Assembly (NCBI RefSeq): GCF_016808095.1
Contig: NC_068973.1
Location: 27,756,077-27,820,076 of the forward strand
DNA from: Vigna angularis
Lineage: Eukaryota; Streptophyta; Magnoliopsida; Fabales; Fabaceae
Length of the DNA stretch: 64,000 nucleotides
Direction: 5' to 3'
The notes below the pieces were generated by a model that worked only from the letters and a program-made list of their open reading frames with translations, ran no database searches and had not been told where the DNA came from. How positions within the stretch are numbered: the first letter of the stretch is position 1; every line of letters starts with the position of its first letter. The position numbers were made by a program, and so were the translations under genes. This document shows positions 1 through 11,301 of this stretch, in pieces.

Positions 1-1939
1 ACGTTGCGATGAAGTAGTCTTCGTTAGTGAGGTCCTTCGTCTTGGGATCAGCCGGTGAGGGGAATCAACCAATGGTGGGTGAAGAAGTTGTGGAGGAGGA
101 AGAGGCAAAAATAGAGATCAATGTTACTAGAGAATGGGTTAACGTCGCTCCCCCTCCAACCGTCACTGGGTATCACTGGGCTCCCCACGAGGTAGGCTTA
201 TATGCACCCTTCTACATTACTAGTGCCTCGTTGGAGTATCTAGTCAGCCGAGTGAATATATTGGCTAGCACGAGAGATGCCGAGAGTATCAAGTTGACTA
301 TCTACAAAATGAACGAGCGAGCTTGCCACGGGCGGGAAGGTCATGACACTGATTTTTTTTATGTGTATACCACCTTGTTCCGTGATCTGGGCGTTCAACT
401 TCCTTTTACAAAATTTCAGATGGGCATTCTTTATGACTAAACGTGGCTCCAACTCAACTTCACCCAAACGAGTGGGCATACATGCAGGCGTTTTCCGTGG
501 TTTGCATCGCCCTTGCCCTGACGCCCACACCCGCTTCATTTCTCTATTTTTTAAGTGCCTTACCACATCCAAATAAATCTTGGGTGTCTCTTTCACCCGT
601 GAAGGATAAACATCTATTCACTCTATTCAACACTTCTTATAAGGAAATCAAGACGATTTTCTTCAAGATATCAATAAAGGGGTCCAATCAGTCTAGCTTT
701 CATATGGAAAACAATCGACCCAAATTTCCCTTCTACTAGACTGAGCATCCAAAGAGAGTTGTCTCGTGGGCCAACTAGCTTAATCAGCTATCCCGGAAGA
801 CCTATTCCCGAACGCCCATCGGCTTCCTGGGTTCCAACGCTCTATGCACTAAAGTGTTTAGTAAGATTTTTAAGCTTGTTTATATCGAGCTGTTATTTGT
901 AACTTATCTAAATTTTCTTTCTCGTTTAAGATCTCTTTAGTGCAATGGAGAAAAGCAAGTCCTTTTTTGTTGATGATTGCTTGACGAAAGGAAGAGATCA
1001 AGAAAACTAGGGAGGGAAATTCTTCCACCCTGGCTCGACCTCCCGTTTCCAAGGTCATTCCCTCCCGGACCGTGAATCCGGCTTTGAAAATAGCCACAGA
1101 TTCCCAGCCTTCTTCTACCCTTCCCATTATAACACCTAAACCCGAGGGTGCTCCTCGTAAAAGTGAGGGAAAAGGAAGTCTTCACAAGAGAAATTCGTCT
1201 ATTCGAGCAAGAAGAGGATTCTCGAGGGTCCTTTGATTGCTGGATCGCTTGATCCGAGCGTACGTATTGTTGAGTGCCTTCAATATAATCTCAATTCCAA
1301 GGAGGAAAATCCTTTTAAGGGAATGACTGTTGTTGAAGCTTTAGATATGGCGTACGAACTTAACGTTTGGTCCAACATATGTATGACTTATGTCGCAAGC
1401 TCCACCAAGTCCTTAATGGCTGAGGAGCTAGAAACTGCCCGACAATTTAGAGGCTTCCCAAAAGGCTAACGAGGATTTGACTCGATGCTTGGAAAACGCT
1501 CTGAAAGCGGCTGAGGACGAGCGGGAAAAAGCCATTATTACTCTTACTTAGGTACGGAATAACAATCGCATACAGCGATCCAATGATGATCTGAACTTGG
1601 ATCTTCAAAAGGCCACCACGAAGAATAAGGACCTTGTCAAGGAGAGGGATGCCCTGGCTGCCGATCAGGAGAAGCTATGGCCAAAACAAATTTTTGGGTG
1701 AAGAAATCTGCAACGAGTGCCTTCTTGGGTTCGACCAGGGGATCGCCCAATGTCACTACTTTTTCCAAGTGTTGCTGGACCATCTCAGTTATGACATTAT
1801 GAAGATGGTGGTCGACGGGCAGTTGGTGACCATGTCTTTCCCTGATGATGCTGAGCCTCCTGCTCCAATCGTACCTCAAGCAAAGGATGAACCCCAACCT
1901 ATTGAAGTTATTGAAGAAATCGTCGATGTTGAGGCTTGA
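1..1939 (+). pseudogene. Antisense gene of Tat copy 1 (gypsy-type-transposon-protein-like plus coiled coil), broken
   Basis: An extra gene on the strand opposite to gag-pol. The N-terminal part (27-440) contains APPPTVTGYHWAPHEVGLYA and continues in another frame (443-739) with LHPNEWAYMQAF and FPFYWTEHPK. This resembles the plant family annotated as putative gypsy-type transposon (Pfam PF04195). The C-terminal part (1233-1939) is rich in Glu, Lys and Ala and was probably a coiled coil; it ends with the conserved stretch around GFDQGIAQCHYFFQVLLD. The same protein is recognisable on the minus strand of Tat copy 2 (47101-49185). Several frameshifts and a stop near 1467 break it here. Its function is unknown. 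The family assignment is by remembered motif pattern. Confidence 0.6.
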
Positions 1940-2139
1940 CCATTTAGTAATTGTAGTAGGTTAAACTTTAAAAGATGTTTCGTTTAGTTTAAAAAGACAT
2001 TTCTTTTTTGGCTGTTGGGGCCTTTTGTGTATGCATATTCATCGTGAATGATCAGACCATTTTTTCTTCCTTTTATCTCTTACTTTTTTTATTACACTGT
2101 TATTTAAATATCTTCTACGAGCGTTCATGAGGGATCGTT

Positions 2140-2750
2140 AGGCTTCGGGTGAGAATTTACTTTGGAATCGTTCCTCACTGAGCGGTGGACTCTAGAAGTT
2201 CACTTTGGAATCATTCCTTGGTCGAGGAAGTTCAGGTGAGTTCTCTTTGGAATCACCGAGCATCGTACTCTAGGAGTTCTCTTTGGAATCATTCCCTTGA
2301 TCGAGGACTTTCAGGTGAATTCTCTTCGGAATCACCGAGCGACAGACTTTAGGAGTTCTCTTTGGAATCATTCCCTAGGTCAAGGACTTTTAGGTGAATT
2401 CTCTTCGAAATCACCAAGCGGCAGACTCTAGGAGTTCTCTTTGGAATCATTCCCTAGGTCGAGGACTTTCAGGTGAATTCTCTTTAGAATCACCGAGCGA
2501 CAAACTCTAGGAGTTCTCTTTAGAATCATTCCCTAGGTCGAGGACTTTTAGGTGAATTCTTTTCGGAATCACCGAGCGACCTACGCTAGCTGTTTTCTTT
2601 GGAATCACCAAGTGACAGACTCTAGAAGTTCTCTTTGGAATCATTCCCTATGTCGAGGACTTTCAAGTGAATTCTCTTTGGAATTATCGAGCGGCGAACT
2701 CTAGGAGTTCTCTTTGGAATCATTCCCTAGGTCGAGGACTTGCAGGTAGG
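2140..2750. repeat. 79-bp minisatellite in the Tat copy 1 3'UTR
   Basis: About seven tandem units, anchored on CTTTGGAATCATTCC at 2203, 2281, 2360, 2439, 2518 (variant), 2633 and 2712. The spacing is 78, 79, 79, 79, 115 and 79 bp; the 115-bp step carries an extra half-unit. Each unit consists of two diverged halves, both containing TCTCTTTGGAATCA-like sequence. It lies between pol and the antisense gene, where Tat copy 2 has an unrelated 118-bp repeat. Confidence 0.9.
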
Positions 2751-2816
2751 TTCACATATATATGATTACTGAAAACATTTGCTATTATTATTCTAATTTC
2801 AAATTACATAACGTAC

Positions 2817-5800
2817 TTAACTGAAGTAAAATTTAAGATGAGAAGAATTCCAAGTGTTAGGGACGACTTTGTCGTTCGGGTGCTCAAGGCGATAAGGTCC
2901 ATTGTTAAGATTTTTCGTGTGCTCGATTTCTCTGGGCCTCCGCGATTTTGTCCACACCAAATCGCCTTCAATAAATTGTCATGGTCGTACCTTAGTATTA
3001 TAACAACGCACTATCAGCCTCCTTTGGGCCTCCGCATGAACAATGGCTACCTCCTTTCTCTCCTACAAGGTATCTAAGTCCATCCGCAATTGTTCTTCAT
3101 TTCTAGCCATGTCTTCAATCTCTCTCTTCTAACCGTTGGTTAACCTACCTCCATTGGCAACATTGCATACGTGCCATAAGGCGTTTCTCTCGTGGTATCG
3201 TGCGGGGTACAATGGTAGTTCCACAACACTTCTAAAAGCTCATCTACCCACGCGCCCTTAGCTTCTCCGAGTCTCTTTTTTAACTCGTTAACTACGATCT
3301 TATTGACCGCTTTCGCCTGCCCGTTAGTTTGGGGATGCTCTACCAAATTTGTAACATGTTTTATCCCCAGATGTTTATAGAAAGTAGCCAACTTCCTATC
3401 TACAAATTGCCTACCATTATCCGTCACTATCGTCCGTGGTAAGACAAAATGACATACGATCTTCCAGAGGTTCTGCCTTCACCCACTTGGTAAAGTAATC
3501 AATTGCTACCAAGAGGAACTTCTTCTGGGCTCTGCCGATTGGGAATAGTCCTACAATATCCATCCCCTATTGAGCTAAAGGACAAGGGGAAACCAAGTTA
3601 TGAAACTCAGTGGTTGGTAAGCCAAAAATGTTTCCATGCTCTTGACAACTTAAGCACTTTTGTACGAACATGCCACAATCTTTTTCCAACGACGACCATA
3701 AATACCCTGCTCACAAGATACGGGTCCGCAATGCCCGCCAATCAGTGTGCATGCCTCACACTCCTTCATGGAATTCCCTCAACACATAGTCTACCTCATT
3801 CTTTGAAAGGCACTTCAACAACAGTGTAGCAAATCCCCTCCTATAAAGCTCCCCTCCGATGAGGAGGTACCGAGCGATTCTCTTCGCGTCCCTTGCCTGG
3901 GTGGACTTGCACTCTTCTTGCTTTTTCATTAATCGGATAACCTCATCTTTGCAGTCCGAGCGATCGGGTAAACATAACACAGTTAAGCACTAGATGGTTG
4001 GTTTCATTAAGACTTGCCTTATTACTGATGTTAGATGACTTTTTTCTTTTCCGCTAGCTAGCTTATATAAGATGTCCACCCGAGCGTTCTCTCCCCGAGG
4101 TATGCGCCTTACCTCAACAGCCCTGAACTGCTTAACCAAACGCTTGGCCTTGTGAAAGTACTGGAACAACTGATCATCCTTAACCTACAAACTTTCATTC
4201 ATTTGTTCTACAACCAATTGGGAGTCGATTTGACAGTCCAAGGATGTTGTGCCTAATTCTTGGTCAAGCTCCAAACCTGCTATCCAGGCCTTATACTAAG
4301 CTTGATTATTACTTATCTTGAATCGAAAAATGAGTGATTGTTCGACCACCAACCTGTTTGGTCCTTTAAGAACCACTCTTGTTCCCCCTCCTTGCCTGTT
4401 AGTCGACCCATCAACAAAAAGTTTCCAGGGTTGCAACACGCTTCTGACATCGGTCGGTAACTCGGCAACAAATTCTGCTAAGTGTTGTCCACGTATGGAC
4501 CCTCGCGGTTCAAACTGTAATCCGAATTCTGATAACTCCACTGACCATCCTACGATCTCCCAACCAAGTTTGGTTTTCTTAATATCTTCTCTATAGGATG
4601 ATCGGCTCTCACCACTACCTGATGTCCTTGAAAGTATGGTCTCAAACGACAAGATGCCATAAGCAACGCTAAGGCAACCTTTTCTACCTGTTGATACCTT
4701 GTTTTAGTATCTTTAAGGAATTCACTGATGAAATAGATCTGTTTGAACTCAAGATTTTCTTGTACCAGTGCTGCACTGATTGTTGCTTCCGTGACAACCA
4801 AAACGAGCTGCAAGTCATGCCCGTTGTTAGGTCATCCCATTATTGGCAGGCTAGTAAGTATCGCCTTAACTTTGGCAAACGTCGCCTCACATTAATCATC
4901 CCATCTTCCTCGGGCATCCTTCTTCATTGTTTAATAATCGGTTTAATCCGTTCGACCAACCTTGGAATAAACTGGGATAAGAAAGTTAGTCGCCCTATTA
5001 ACCGTTGTACCTCCTTGAGGTTCTAAGGACTCCTCATCTCTAGCACCGCTTTGCACTTATTCAGGTTAGCTTTAATCCCCCGTGCTGTCAGCATAAAACC
5101 CAATAACTTCCCAGTCGGTACTCCGAATGTGCACTTTTCTAGATTTAAGAAAATTCCGTACTTGCACCTGATCGAACACCTCTGTCAGGTCCCTCACATG
5201 ATCTTCCACCGACGGACTCCTTACCACCATATCGTCTACATAAACCTCCATACACCTCCCGATTTGCTGCCTAAACATCTTATCCATTAGACGTTGATAC
5301 GTGGCTCCAACATTCTTGAGGTCGAACGGCATAACCTTATAACAATAGTTTAACCGTTGGTGATGAAGGTCGTTTTTTCCGCAGTCTGGTTGGTACATAG
5401 GGATTTGATTGTATCCGGAATCAGTGTCAAGGAAGTTAAAGGTTTGGTACCCTGATGCTCCATCTATTAAGCCATCAGTAGATGTAAGTTAAAGGTTTGG
5501 TTGGTACATAGGGATTTGATTGTATCCGGAATCAGTGTTAAGGAAGTTAAAGGTTTGGTACCCTGATGCTCCATCTATTAAGCCATCTATATTACGGAAC
5601 GGGTACGCGTCCTTAGGACATGCTTTATTCAGATTGATGAAGTCCGTGTACATTCTCCACTACTCGTTCGATTTTTTCACCATTACTACATTGGCCAACC
5701 AAGTAGTATACTTTACCTCCCGAATTAAATCAGCCTCTGAAAGCTTCCTAACCTCAGCATCCACCGCCTGCCTCTTTTCCTCTCCCAATCTTCTCTTCTT

Positions 5801-7075
5801 CTAAGCCATGGGGCGAGCTTCCTTGAAAAGGGCTAACTTTTGCTACATTATACTGGATGTATTCCAGGCATGTAAGCTATAGTCCACGCAAACAGATCGT
5901 TATTCAGCCTTAGTTCTCGGCCAATGGCTTTAGCTTGACCTTTTGTAAGATCGCTTCATATGAAGGTAATATACCCATTCGTCCTCCCCAAACCGAACGA
6001 TTGGAACTCACCTAACGGTTCCATCCAATACTCGGTATTGGTCTGCGGATCTGAGTCTGTCATGGCCACCGCCGAGCACCTAACCTTCTGCTTTGAAACC
6101 AAAGGTTCAATCTTTAAGCCTGCTACATAACACTCTTGAGTTGTTGTTTGGCCAACCCGAACCGTGCAGATTATGTCATCATCCGATAGGTACTTCATTA
6201 TCAAATGGGGCGTCGAGTTATAACGACTATTATCACCATCAAATCATCCTGATCAGGATCATAAGCATGAAAGTCTGCATTAGAAAACGTGATAGCTGAC
6301 ATGGATCGCTTAACCACATCTACCCTGTGCACACTCCTCAACCCCCTCAGGTGCCTTTTCCTTGCAGATGTTGACGAGCCTCCACAACAAACCCTCATGA
6401 AATTGTATTTATGTGACCCCTCAAGGGTCGTTCCCTACTTCTGCTCCTGCTCCGCCGATCACTAAGGCTTCGGGCTTCCTATTGAGGCTGACGACTAATT
6501 CTCCTTCTCGGGGAGTTTCTCTGCTCATTCTTCACATACTTCTATAGACGCCTTGCTCTTACCAATCCCTCAATTTTGTCCCTGAGTGTTGTATACTCTT
6601 CGGTAGTATGTCCCAGATTCTGGTGATACTAACAATGCTTTCTTCCATCAACATTTGGTGGGGTCAATGTCTGCTTCATAGGCAACAGATCGGTCCACAA
6701 TGCTTCCTCCAATACCCTCGCCTTGGGTGCGTTTAAGGGTGTGTAATTCATATATCTGGGCCCCTTAGGAAAATCCCTACGCTTTGAGCCTCCCGCTTTT
6801 CATCTTCACTGAATGGTCTTTTTCCTTCCTTTCGCTCGCGGTTGGGGTCATCGTTTGTACGACTTCTTCTCCGTGTCCCTTCTAAAAAGCACATATTTCT
6901 TCAATGCATATGAACTTTGTCACCCTCTCCTGCAATGCTCTTAATGTTTGTGGCATTTTGGCATACAAACTATCAACAAAAGGTCCGATTTCAAGGAAGT
7001 CCTCAGGCTACTCAGTATAAACTTCCTTCCCACGTCCTTCACTTGACGGAAGGTTCTATTAAATCGACGTCTGCT
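2817..7075 (-). pseudogene. gag-pol of Tat copy 1, broken
   Basis: Reading on the minus strand from 7075 down: the end of gag; a damaged zinc knuckle near 6600 whose last Cys is Tyr; the protease flanks (about 6400-5956); reverse transcriptase (about 5800-4960) with an intact YVDD box near 5240; RNase H (about 4960-4296) with LFVDGSTNRQGGGTR; integrase zinc region (about 3980-3756) and integrase core (3427-3140) with TDNGRQFVD and EHPQTNGQ; and a C-terminal part ending with NTWNSSHLKFYFS and a stop at 2817-2819. The protease active site is absent: the reading jumps at about 6216 from before DQGSS to the KYLSDDD segment. An 89-bp stretch is duplicated at 5388-5476 and 5499-5587. Many stops and frameshifts make it non-functional. 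Confidence 0.8.
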
Positions 7076-7323
7076 AGTGGCGAATCATGGGCAATTCTGA
7101 CTTGTACACTCTGTATAGTACAAACTGATAAAAGAGTTTATGTATCATCTCTTATTATGTGAATTATACATTAAAATAAAAAGAACAAAAATATAGAAAG
7201 ATCAAACCAAATTTATGTTTAAAGGATATATAAAACAAACTTCTTTTTAAAATAACTATATAACCTAAAATGAAGTGAGATGATACTTATTATAAAAAAA
7301 ATTAAGTTAATAATAAAATGAAA
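7076..7323. other. AT-rich spacer
   Basis: AT-rich sequence between the broken gag of the Tat remnant and the Pack-MULE target site. No gene or repeat is recognised. Confidence 0.5.
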
Positions 7324-7564
7324 GAAATTAAAGGCTTAAATGCTTACTTCGTTCCCATGTTAAGAGGTGAATTTCTGTTTAGTATCCAGTTTTAAAAGTG
7401 TAGACATTGAGTCCTAAAGTTGTTAAAATTATATGAATGAAGTCCTGTCCGTTAAATTGACAGTAACAGCGTTAACTTCGTCTGACGTGGAGCACTTTTC
7501 CCCCTCTCTCCTATGCTTTTCCTGTAACACCCAGCTTTTTCTCTCTTCTCATTCTTCTCTCTCC

Positions 7565-7675
7565 TCTTCACCGCAACAGTGTCACCACTCTTAGGCAGCA
7601 CACCCTTGTACACGGTCCCAAAAGCACCATGACCAATGACCCTATTAGCACTGAACCCCTTAGTGGAAAATTTCA
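7565..7675 (-). pseudogene. L-type lectin receptor kinase, kinase-domain fragment
   Basis: The minus strand encodes STKGFSANRVIGHGAFGTVY followed by KGVLP-KSGDTVAVKR. This is the start of a protein kinase domain: glycine-rich loop GHGAFGTVY and the VAVK lysine. The wording is typical of plant L-type lectin receptor kinases, probably clade VIII. It abuts the left TIR on one side and the SD2-5-like fragment on the other. It is about 37 residues of a protein of roughly 700, so it cannot be functional. A lectin-domain piece of the same kind lies on the same strand at 9070-9200, in the order expected if both came from one parent gene. Confidence 0.75.
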
Positions 7676-7689
7676 GGCAGTACACCTTT

Positions 7690-8576
7690 GTACACCGTCT
7701 AACAGCACACTCCTTCAACCGTTTTCCAAAATCGATATGGCTGGTTGCCAAACATCTTGCCATGGAAACTGTTCTTGCCTCGCTATGTTCTTCCATAGAA
7801 GTTCGGGGAATGGTTTCTTTTTGGACAGTGTAGGAAGCTTTCAGAAACCTGCTTCTGATCCTGGTTATGTTTCTTATATCAAGGTCTCCAGTGAAGGAGG
7901 TTCTGGCTCGGGTTTTGGGGGCGGTGGAAGTGGCAATAAGCACACTGTAGTTGTTGTGATAATTGTCTTAGTAACCTTTTTTGTCATTTGTGGTCTTGTA
8001 TTTTGGGGAGTTAGATACCAAGGAAGAAAGCAAAGGGTGCCTGAGTCTCCTTCAGATGGCTCAGAAGAGGCCAATTTCTTGGAAAATTTAACCGGTATGC
8101 CAATCCATTACAACTACAAGGACCTTGAAACTACCACCAATAACTTTTCTGTGAAGCTTGGGCAAGGGGGTCTTGGGTCAGTGTATAAGGGAGTTCTAGC
8201 AGATGGAACTCAAATACTAGTGAAGAAATTGGAAATTATTGGACAAGGAAAGAAAGAGTTCAGGGCCGAAGTTAGTATCATTGGCAGCATTCATCACCTC
8301 CATTTGGTTAGGCTAAAGGGATTCTGTGCTGATGGATCTCACAGACTGCTTGCTTACGAGTACATGCCCAATGGCTCATTGGATAAATGGATATTCTAGA
8401 AAAACAAAGGTGAGTTTCAGTTGGATTGGGATACTAGGTTTAATATAGCTCTGGGAACAACAAAAGACTTACTTATCTGCACGAAGATTGTGACTCGAAG
8501 ATTGTTCATTGTGGCATCAAACCAGAAAATGTTCTTCTGGACGAACACTTCATGGAAAAGGTTTCAGCATGAGCTA
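7690..8576 (+). pseudogene. SD2-5-like G-type lectin receptor kinase fragment
   Basis: The plus strand encodes, in order, the end of a PAN-type Cys-rich region (DMAGCQTSCHGNCSCLAMFF), a Gly-rich linker, a transmembrane helix (about 7944-8012, TVVVVIIVLVTFFVICGLVF), a juxtamembrane segment and the N-lobe of a Ser/Thr kinase (KLGQGGLGSVYKGVL, the VKK lysine, AEVSIIGSIHHLHLVRLKG). A stop follows SLDKWIF at 8397-8399. After it the kinase continues (LDWDTRFNIALGT), then shifts frame into YLHEDCDSKIVHCGIKPENV, where the catalytic Asp of the HRD-type motif is Gly. It ends near 8576; the rest of the kinase is missing. The family is recognised from the arrangement and wording of G-type lectin S-receptor-like kinase SD2-5. 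It is a captured pseudogene. Confidence 0.8.
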
Positions 8577-9069
8577 AGAAATTAAAAAGGAAACTACGCG
8601 TTCTCTTATTATGTTTTCTTGGTAATAATGTCATCATCTCCAGTAATGTCAATTTCCTTATTCTTATTAATTTCAAAATGTGAGTGTATATTTATGCACT
8701 TTCCATTCTGTTGTAGGTGGTATGAATGGTTCTATGAACGACCTGAAAATGCCGGTGTGAAAAAAATCAGTAAAGGCATTGCTCTGTTTCACTATTTTTT
8801 TATTCCCTTATATCACCGCTCTTTCTATTATTATTTGAAGAATTCCACATGATAATATGTTCTATAGTCTAAATTACTTTATAATTAAGATAAATATCTT
8901 ATCCTACATTTAGTTGCCAGCTAATATTTAAGTGGATGTATATTTTTTAGGTACTGCAAAAAACGAAGACTCAGATAGATGCCACCCAACCAGGTCCTTC
9001 TTCTATCTGATAACTGCTGCTAATAGTAACTAATAATTTGGTGTAGACCAACACATTTTCATATGCCTA

Positions 9070-9200
9070 AAGCACTCTGCCAGCAGCGGAGTTTGGGACG
9101 ACGAGGTCGCCGGTGAGGCTGACGGTGTTGTTGTTCAAATGGGCATCGCCGAGAAGCTTCAGCGTGCTCGTGGTTAAGGTTCCAAATTCAAACTGGGCGG
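9070..9200 (-). pseudogene. L-type lectin receptor kinase, lectin-domain fragment
   Basis: The minus strand reads QFEFGTLTTSTLKLLGDAHL, NNNTVSLTGDLVVPNSAAGR and VL, then a stop. This matches the N-terminal legume-lectin domain of plant L-type lectin receptor kinases. It is about 42 residues and retains no full domain. Together with 7565-7675 it suggests that one LecRK gene was captured in minus orientation and that its middle was replaced by the SD2-5-like fragment. Confidence 0.7.
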
Positions 9201-9618
9201 TATGTAAAACTATAATAACTTTGAAGATTGTGTATATAATGCAGGGTACTACTGGAAGCCAAACATGGGATATTAGCTTTGTTATTCAAGCTTTACTTGC
9301 TACTGATTTAATTGAGGAATTTGGTCTCACTCTTTTAAAAGCGCACGATTTCATCAAGAAATTTCATGTCAATTTAGTTGGAAGAGAGAGAAAAAGTTGA
9401 ATAGTACAGAGAAAAAGCTGGACAACAGAGGAGAGAAGAGAAAAAGTACGCCAGATCAGCATGAAATTAACACCGTTACTGTCAACTTAATGGACAAGAC
9501 CTTATTTATACAATTTTCATAACATAGGGACCCAATGTCTTCATTTTCAAAACCGGGTACAAAATATAAATTCACCTTTTAACATGGGGACAAAGTAAAC
9601 ATTTAAGCTGAAATTAAA

Positions 9619-10383
9619 TCATTTGAATTCAAATTATATTTATAATATAAAAATGAGTAAATTTATCAATAGAAGGATTTTCTTTATGAATGGAATAACT
9701 TAGAAAAAAATGTCTTAGTGGTATTGTTAAGATAACGAGGTTTCTTTATTTTATTATTAAAAGTTCAACGTATATATAGAATTTTCTATTAGCGAGTTTT
9801 ATAATCTAAAAATACATCATCTCTAAAAATCCTTCTTTAAGAACCCTTTATTTTCTTTTTCTCTAGAAATTCTGACTCCTTGTTCATATGTTTAAAGATC
9901 AGATACCGCCTAAGTGATCCTTGAGGCAAAGTCTTCTACTTCAACCGATTAGTTTCCTCAAAAGAGTAAGTTGATTACTACTTTTTTTCTTTGTCTAAGC
10001 ATATTTGTGCATGTAAGTGTTTTTCTCTTGCATGTGTCTGCTAACCAGTGGTCCTGATGGCGTGACCTATCATGTTTCCATTGTTCGTAGGAGCATATAG
10101 AGTTTTCAGTACTGATGGAGCTGGTTTAGGACTCTTAGAGCAGTTTGATCATCTAACAAGTAAAGGAAGATGGTTACTTTGATTTTAACTAATAGGCAAG
10201 GTTTAATTACTGATTGTAGGCTTGTATGATAGTTGAATTGTGAAATTTCATTGTCTGATGCAATTTGACCCGTTTAGTTGAGATTAGGGAACTTGTCTTT
10301 GGAGATTATATGATTTAAACTCTGCTATGTTTAATGACTGGGAGTGTATTTGAAGTAAATTATCTGTTGAAATTGTGTATGAT
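9619..10383. other. Non-coding spacer, possible old LTR sequence
   Basis: No gene is recognised. The sequence from about 10020, and its continuations after the CACTA element (11305-11555) and after the Harbinger-like element (13064-13200), share motifs such as GTTAGGCAAG and CTCGTTAAGCAAG. They may be pieces of one older retrotransposon LTR into which the two DNA elements inserted. The GAT target triplet of the CACTA element is at 10381-10383. Confidence 0.35.
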
Positions 10384-11301
10384 CACTAGTGCACAAACAG
10401 CGTATAACGTCACGCGTTCAACGTCGAACCACTCAATAGCCAACGTTAAAAATGATCGGTGACATTTTTATAAATAAATACAATTATTAAATGTCGTTTA
10501 GAATTGTAATTCGACGTAAAAGGATATAAAACGTCGAATGCCCCAGCGTTAGATGTCAAAATTAGTGAATTCAATAAAAATTTGAGCAGGAGATTGAAAA
10601 TTCATTCACTTTATCTTAGCACACGAGACCCTTTTCTCTGCTCAAACTTTTATCGAACAAAGTTTGACGACCATCATATGTAATATTTCTTTCATTTAAT
10701 ACAAATGCATGTTAACTTACTACTTTAGGGATGATTTTTGTTTGTTTTGACCGATTATTTTTGTGTTGTTGTCCTTCATAGGCGCATTCTGTTGTCTCTC
10801 TCACGTGTGGCAACACTTTATTCCGATGAACCAAGGTTAGTTTTCGTTTTCGTTTTCGTTTTGACGAACTTATTTGTTGAACTTGTTTCTTGTTATTTTT
10901 TGTTGAACTTGTTTGTTGTTATTGTTTGGGTGAACTTGTTTGTTGTTGTTGTTTGATTGAACTTGTTTGTTGTTTGATTGGACTTGTTTATTGTTTGTCA
11001 TTGTTGTTTGTTGTTGATACTATATTACACGTTCATAGTTCATGCTTTACAAAATACCAAAAACTGAAATTTGTTGTTTTTCTGCTTTTCAAATCTCGTA
11101 GAGTTGTAAAAAAGGATCACAATTAATTTAAAAAAATAAAAAAATTGATCAACATCATTTATTGATAAAATTCGACGTTAAATTTAACGTCAAATTTTTT
11201 AAATTCGACGTCAATTTAACGTCTCCCGATATGACGTCGTTCTCAAATTCGACGTGAAAGACCCAAAATATTCGACGTTGTACGCTGTTTTTGTACTAGT
11301 G
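10384..11301. mobile_element. CACTA (En/Spm) non-autonomous element, complete
   Basis: A 918-bp element with ends CACTAGTGCACAAACAGCGT (left) and, read inwards from the right, CACTAGTACAAAAACAGCGT. It is flanked by a 3-bp duplication GAT (10381-10383 and 11302-11304). The subterminal regions are full of short CGACGT / AACGTC motifs in both orientations, as expected for CACTA elements. The interior has a degenerate array of TTGTTGAACTTGTTTG-like units (about 10855-11010) and no transposase. A truncated relative is at 16514-17280. Confidence 0.88.

Larger units (their letters stand above)
1..7075 (-). mobile_element. Tat-lineage Ty3/gypsy retrotransposon, copy 1 (truncated, decayed)
   Basis: A degenerate LTR retrotransposon whose gag-pol reads on the minus strand, with gag near 7.07 kb and the end of pol at 2817. 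Downstream come a variable 3' untranslated region with a 79-bp minisatellite and an extra gene coded on the opposite (+) strand. The same order occurs in the complete copy at 40582-49880. The Tat lineage is known for a second RNase H domain after the reverse transcriptase and for extra antisense genes downstream of pol, and both are seen here. The 3' LTR must lie left of the window. No 5' LTR is visible: similarity to the other copies stops inside gag near 7070, so the 5' end is missing. Confidence 0.85.
7333..9609. mobile_element. Pack-MULE 1 (Mutator-like element with captured receptor-kinase fragments)
   Basis: A 2,277-bp element bounded by terminal inverted repeats of about 230 bp (7333-7562 and 9380-9609), beginning GGCTTAAATG and AGCTTAAATG when each is read inwards. 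It is flanked by a perfect 9-bp target-site duplication, GAAATTAAA, at 7324-7332 and 9610-9618. Long TIRs plus a 9-bp duplication are the hallmark of Mutator-like elements. No transposase is inside. The cargo is pieces of two receptor-kinase genes: an L-type lectin kinase on the minus strand (kinase near 7.6 kb, lectin domain near 9.1 kb), and between them an SD2-5-like kinase on the plus strand. An exon-like piece at about 8717-8790, after an intron-like stretch ending GTTGTAG, is not identified. Confidence 0.9.

Noticed and set aside
2140..2750. Regularly spaced repeats resembling a CRISPR array
   Set aside because: The units are contiguous diverged tandem copies with no unique spacers, inside a retrotransposon 3'UTR of a plant genome.
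10855..11010. Frame with repeated FVELVCC-like units
   Set aside because: Comes from the TTGTTGAACTTGTTTG array inside the CACTA element; its counterpart at about 16970 is in the relic copy.
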